A stretch of DNA of 64,000 nt from Bacillus sp. V2I10 (lineage in GTDB: Bacteria; Bacillota; Bacilli; Bacillales; Bacillaceae): positions 1,450,001-1,514,000 of the forward strand of contig NZ_JAUSYV010000001.1 in assembly GCF_030817055.1 (NCBI RefSeq), in the 5' to 3' direction. The notes beneath the pieces were generated by a model that had not been told where the DNA came from, ran no database searches, and was given only the letters and a program-made list of their open reading frames with translations. Below are positions 60,503-64,000 of this stretch, one piece after another. Both the position numbers and the translations under genes were made by a program. Every line of letters begins with the position of its first letter. Position 1 is the stretch's first letter.

Positions 60503-61201
60503 ATGATTAAGGCAGAACATTTAAATCACTCCTTTAAGGTTGGGAAAAAAGGCAGTGAAAAAGAAATTCCTGTATTGAAAGATATATCGCTGGAAGTGAA
60601 AAAAGGGGAAATTGCATCGATTGTCGGCAGAAGCGGTTCCGGAAAATCGACCTTGCTGAACTTGATTTCAGGCTATATCCCTCCCACATCAGGAAAGATT
60701 ATTGTCGGCGGGGCGGAGGTTACTGAATTTAATGAAAAAGAGTGGGCGGAATTTCGTTTGAATACATTCGGGTTTATCTTTCAAAGCTTTCAGCTGATAC
60801 CAAGCCTGACTACATTTGAAAATATTGAACTTCCTTTAACTCTGAAAGGGATTCCATCATCAGAACGGAAAACACTCGTTACTGAAATGCTGTACCGAAT
60901 CGGATTGCAAAATCACTCCACCCATTATCCGAATGAGCTTTCCGGAGGGCAGCAGCAGCGTGTCGGAATTGGACGAGCCCTGATTACTAATCCGGAAATT
61001 ATCCTTGCTGATGAGCCTACAGGAAGCCTGGATTCTGAAACAGAGAAAGAGATTCTTGATTTGATAAAAGAATTGAACACTGAAAAGGGAATCACCTTCT
61101 TCATTATTACTCATGATGAAGAGGTCGCAGAATACAGTGACCGCAAGTTTGTCCTACAAGATGGCGTGTTAAAGGAAAGAGGCGTTCCTGTTGAAAGTTA
61201 A
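60503..61201 (+). CDS. ytrE: YtrE, MacB/LolD-type ABC ATPase
   Basis: A 232-residue ATPase. Walker A GRSGSGKST, signature LSGGQQQRVG and Walker B IILADEPTGSLD are intact. This family pairs with MacB-type permeases in stress and antibiotic response systems. It partners YtrF. GAGAGGG precedes ATG 60503. Confidence 0.93.
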   Translation: MIKAEHLNHSFKVGKKGSEKEIPVLKDISLEVKKGEIASIVGRSGSGKSTLLNLISGYIPPTSGKIIVGGAEVTEFNEKEWAEFRLNTFGFIFQSFQLIPSLTTFENIELPLTLKGIPSSERKTLVTEMLYRIGLQNHSTHYPNELSGGQQQRVGIGRALITNPEIILADEPTGSLDSETEKEILDLIKELNTEKGITFFIITHDEEVAEYSDRKFVLQDGVLKERGVPVES

Positions 61202-62525
61202 AGATCAGCTTAACCTGGTGAAACGCAATATGAAAAAAAATCGGATGCGGGTATTCATGACCGTTCTTGCTACAACGATAGGCTGCGCCTTTTTAATTGT
61301 CCTCGCATCTGTTGGATTCGGCATGCAAAAAAGCATGCAGGAGGAGTTATTAAGCACACAGAAGCTAAATGAAATTCAAATCAGCGGAAAAGAAACAGAC
61401 GGTCAAGTTGAACAAGCACCAAAAGAGCAGATTAAGGAGCTTGAAAATACCGAACATGTGGCAGCAGTCGTAAGAAGATCAGGAGTATCCCAGACTGCCC
61501 AAACAGAAGTCAAACTTTCGGATAGGACGTCTGCCTTTGCGGGTCCCGTTCTTACGAATATAGATCAGGAGCTGAAGGGAAATACGAAACTTGTGTCTGG
61601 AAATGCTCCCAAAAGCGATAGAGAAATCATTGTAGGCTATCATTTTGGAAAATCCCTTTTAACGGAAGCTGAGAGAAAGCAACTGGAAAAAAGAAATGAG
61701 AATCCCGAGTTGAAACAAGAAGCACCAGAAGGATTTAAAGGTGACCTCATTGGAAAAGAGATTGTGTTTTCGATGACAGAACAAGTAAAAGATAAATCGG
61801 AAACAAAAAGCTGGACGTTTAAAATAGCAGGCGTAGCTGAAGCGCCTGCAAGAGATTTTATGAAGGACTCCAATATTTACATCAGCGAAAAGTGGAAAAG
61901 CGAGATGAGGGCTTTTGCTGAAAAAGCAGATGGAGCAGAGGAATTTGAAGAACCAGAGTATTCGGAGATATATGTTTACACAACAGGTATTGAGCAAGTA
62001 AAAGAAGTGACAGACGGTTTAAAAGAAAAAGGCTATCTTGTGTATTCCGTCACGGAAGAACTCGATAACCTCAACTTATTCTTTAATGCGTTTAAAGCCG
62101 GGCTGATATTTATCGGAACAGTAGCCGTTCTTATCGCCTCAATCGGAATTTTTAATACGATGACAATGGCGGTGACAGAACGAACGCAGGAAATCGGAAT
62201 CATGAAAGCCATTGGCGCGCAGCCGGGAATGATAAGAAGAATTTTTCTGCTTGAAAGTGCATTTATCGGCATACTTGGCGCCTTGCTTGGTGTCGCGATT
62301 GCGTACGTAATCAGTTTTGCTGCCAACTACGCAATCCCTCGCATCCTGGAGGCAGTCTCGGAAGGAAGCATGGAGGGAGTGGATTTCACTTTCTCTTCTA
62401 TTCCGCTTAGCCTTGTGCTGATTGCAAGCGGCATCAGCGTGGGAGTCGCGGTTATCTCAGGCTTGAGGCCTGCGGTGAAAGCAACTAAAATTAATGTGCT
62501 TTCAGCGTTGAGACGTGAACTATAG
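61191..62525 (+). CDS. ytrF: YtrF, FtsX/MacB-type permease
   Basis: A 444-residue permease. An N-terminal membrane helix (FMTVLATTIGCAFLIVLASVG) is followed by a ~250-residue extracellular MacB-PCD-like domain. The three C-terminal helices include GLIFIGTVAVLIASIGIFNTMTMAV and the ERTQEIGIMKAIGA motif. The start TTG 61191 overlaps ytrE by 11 bases, with AGAGGCG upstream; ATG 61230 is an alternative. Mechanotransmission rather than transport is likely, by analogy with MacB. Confidence 0.9.
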   Translation: MKVKDQLNLVKRNMKKNRMRVFMTVLATTIGCAFLIVLASVGFGMQKSMQEELLSTQKLNEIQISGKETDGQVEQAPKEQIKELENTEHVAAVVRRSGVSQTAQTEVKLSDRTSAFAGPVLTNIDQELKGNTKLVSGNAPKSDREIIVGYHFGKSLLTEAERKQLEKRNENPELKQEAPEGFKGDLIGKEIVFSMTEQVKDKSETKSWTFKIAGVAEAPARDFMKDSNIYISEKWKSEMRAFAEKADGAEEFEEPEYSEIYVYTTGIEQVKEVTDGLKEKGYLVYSVTEELDNLNLFFNAFKAGLIFIGTVAVLIASIGIFNTMTMAVTERTQEIGIMKAIGAQPGMIRRIFLLESAFIGILGALLGVAIAYVISFAANYAIPRILEAVSEGSMEGVDFTFSSIPLSLVLIASGISVGVAVISGLRPAVKATKINVLSALRREL

Positions 62526-62528
62526 GAA

Positions 62529-62559
62529 GAAGCAGGCAGAATTTGCCTGCTTTTTTTTG
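62529..62559 (+). terminator. Terminator of the ytr operon
   Basis: GCAGGCA (62532-62538) pairs with TGCCTGC (62544-62550), then T8. Confidence 0.88.
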
Positions 62560-62574
62560 GAGAGGAGGATTTAG

Positions 62575-62979
62575 ATGAAGAAGTGGGTACAAAATTTGCT
62601 GATTGCGTTTATCTTAATGCTCTTATTTATTTTGCCTATTAAAAATGTGTTCATCAGCGGAATGAAAATCTCCGTTCAAAATTTGACTGGAGAAGAAATC
62701 AGCGGTTTGGAAATCACTTATTATTATAATGAGAAAAAGATACGCATACCGGCATTGAAACCGAATGAGGAGCATAAGATTACGATTTTTCCTGATGAGG
62801 ATTTCAATGAAAGCTCCATGCAGCTTGTTTACACAGATCAAAACGGTAAGCTGAGACAGGAAATGATATTCGGATACTTTGAAAAAGGGTAAAAGGGTTC
62901 TGCAAAAATCACCGCAAAATCAGCAGACAGCCAAGGTGTTATTACATTCAAGGTGGAAGAAAAATTGTATAGCTTTTGA
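62575..62979 (+). pseudogene. Small membrane-anchored protein with an in-frame stop
   Basis: ATG 62575 behind GGAGAGGAGG gives 105 residues: one membrane segment (LLIAFILMLLFILPI) and an extracellular beta-rich domain (MKISVQNLTGEEISGLEITYYYNEKK). TAA at 62890-62892 ends it, but the same frame continues for 28 more codons of plausible protein (KGSAKITAKSADSQGVITFK) to TGA 62977-62979. One base change from TAT or TAC would give EKGYKGS, so a nonsense mutation or sequencing error is likely. The gene is not recognised; the shorter form may still be made. Confidence 0.55.
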
Positions 62980-63374
62980 AGGATTAAAGGGGGGTGCAGC
63001 CGAACCTAATAAGAGAATAAAGTGGCAGCACATCTATTATGCTGAACAATAAAACATGAAGTTTTAGCGGATAGTAGAAAAAAGCGGATAAGTAAACAAA
63101 GCAACGGATATATCAAAAAAAGCAAAAACTAAATAAAGTCCTAAAACGGCTGAAAAAAGCTGGAATTCCGCTGTAAAAAAGGTCCTTTTTAGCTAGTGAA
63201 TTAACGATATCGGCTAAATGCGAACCTTCAGAACAGCTGTCTGTTGGTGTTCCGGATTTCTTTATTGCAATCTCTATAAAAAAGGACTACAATCTTCAGG
63301 TGGATTAGAAAAAGACGCGAAGGCATAGCGATGCTTTCGTGCTTTTTTGTGAGTTTTTTGAAGGAGGTTTTATC
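62980..63374. other. Gene-free stretch before the MFS gene
   Basis: 395 AT-rich bases with many short A-runs and three spaced copies of a CGGATA motif (63067-63073, 63084-63090, 63104-63110). A hairpin with T-run sits at 63315-63348. No open frame of interest. Confidence 0.5.
63315..63348 (+). terminator. Terminator-like hairpin just before yttB
   Basis: CGAAGGCAT (63318-63326) pairs with ATGCTTTCG (63331-63339; one wobble), then GC and T6. It ends 27 bp before the yttB start, close enough to act as an attenuator. Confidence 0.65.
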
Positions 63375-64000
63375 ATGCCGCGTTCTTTATGGCTATTAAT
63401 TATTGGCATGCTGGTCAATGTAACGGGATCATCGTTTCTATGGCCATTAAATACGATTTACATACATGATCATCTTGGCAAATCATTAACCGTTGCCGGA
63501 GTGGTTCTGATGTTAAACTCGGCTGCGAGTGTGGCAGGAAATTTGATTGGCGGTGTTTTATTTGACCGCTACGGCGGGTACCGTTCAATCTTAAGCGGAA
63601 TTATTCTTACGTTTGCTGCTATTTCAGGTCTTGTGTTTTTTCATGGATGGCCTTCATATATCTTATTTTTGACGCTGGTAGGTTTTGGATCAGGAATCGT
63701 ATTTCCGTCTATGTATGCACTGGCGGGAACGGTTTGGCCAGAGGGCGGAAGGAAGGCTTTTAATGCCATCTATGTCTCTCAAAATGCAGGTGTCGCTGTC
63801 GGAGCAGCTCTTGGAGGATTAATTGCGGGGTATTCATTTCAATATATCTTTATTGCCAATGCAGCCTTGTATGCTGTTTTTTTCTTTGTTGCATTCTTCG
63901 GATATCGAAATATAGCAGCGCGTCCAGCTGTACAAACGTCCATTTTGCAGCAGTCATCCAAAGTAAAAAACAATGATAAATTTACCGCACTTTGCATTCT
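63375..64000 (+). CDS. yttB: MFS transporter, N-terminal part (YttB-like), cut by window edge
   Basis: An open frame from ATG 63375, behind AAGGAGG, to the window end (208 codons, no stop). Six membrane segments are visible, and NLIGGVLFDRYGGYRSIL between the second and third is the MFS motif A (G-x-L-x-D-R-x-G). Position after the ytr operon matches B. subtilis yttB. Substrate unknown; the second half lies outside the window. Confidence 0.82.
   Translation, partial: MPRSLWLLIIGMLVNVTGSSFLWPLNTIYIHDHLGKSLTVAGVVLMLNSAASVAGNLIGGVLFDRYGGYRSILSGIILTFAAISGLVFFHGWPSYILFLTLVGFGSGIVFPSMYALAGTVWPEGGRKAFNAIYVSQNAGVAVGAALGGLIAGYSFQYIFIANAALYAVFFFVAFFGYRNIAARPAVQTSILQQSSKVKNNDKFTALCI

Overview
The window looks like a chromosomal segment from a low-GC Gram-positive of the family Bacillaceae. 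The support is strong GGAGG-type ribosome binding sites, sigma-A promoters, Bacillus-type Fur, Zur, MntR and CcpN operators, an S-box leader in front of metK, and gene order matching the yt- region of Bacillus subtilis (menD-menH-menB-menE-menC, mntABCD, ythBA, ytiA, ytiB, ytjA, luxS, then dps, ytkC, ytkD, ytlABCD, ytmAB, pckA, metK, asnB, ytoA, ytpA, ytpB, ytqBA, ytrA-F, yttB). No rRNA, tRNA, CRISPR array, IS element or prophage was seen.

Layout. 1-4.9 kb: end of the menaquinone operon (menD 3' end, menH, menB, menE and a frameshifted menC). 5.1-9.2 kb: an MntABCD-type manganese ABC importer behind a promoter with an MntR-like box between -35 and -10. 9.3-12 kb: a DUF1540 small protein and the ythAB cytochrome bd-type oxidase. 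12.1-33.4 kb: a large zinc-starvation island interleaved with luxS, ytiB and yidD. 33.4-39.5 kb: a secreted subtilase, dps, small membrane proteins, a Nudix hydrolase and an intracellular subtilisin. 39.6-45.5 kb: a ytlACD-type uptake system, a peptidase, an arylamine N-acetyltransferase and a FusB-type EF-G-binding protein. 45.8-51.3 kb: pckA, SAM riboswitch-metK, and a frameshifted asnB. 51.4-57.5 kb: a glycosyltransferase, a PAP2 phosphatase, ytoA, ytpA-ytpB (bacilysocin and sesquarterpene enzymes) and ytqBA (tRNA modification). 58-62.5 kb: the ytrA repressor and its ABC operon. The window ends inside an MFS gene.

The centrepiece is the zinc island. Seven near-identical 21-bp Zur-type operators (core CGTAAT-N-ATTACG) precede rpmE2, znuA, a ZagA/YciC-type CobW GTPase, cntL, cntA, rpsN2 and a flavin monooxygenase-like gene. 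Together they control zinc-free ribosomal protein paralogues (L31, S14), zinc chaperones, an orphan ZnuA with a His/Asp/Glu-rich tandem-repeat loop, and a complete opine-metallophore system. That system has CntL and CntM for synthesis, an EamA-type exporter, and CntABCD plus a frameshifted CntF for re-uptake. folE2 (zinc-independent GTP cyclohydrolase), purU, ycgR and ycgQ lie inside the same island. The metallophore operon joins a Staphylococcus-like importer to a Pseudomonas-like EamA exporter and has no histidine racemase here, so the predicted product is an L-His-based, bacillopaline/pseudopaline-like zincophore rather than staphylopine. The Zur-box-preceded flavoenzyme at 30.1-31.2 kb has no established role in such systems and is the best candidate for something undescribed.

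Four genes carry frame disruptions (menC, cntF, asnB, and a multiply broken MATE transporter), and one small gene near 62.9 kb has an in-frame stop. Three of the four are single-base shifts, one in an A5 run, so both sequencing error and real decay must be considered. Start codons were chosen from ribosome binding site spacing and overlap with upstream genes. Names follow B. subtilis orthologues where protein sequence and position both agree.
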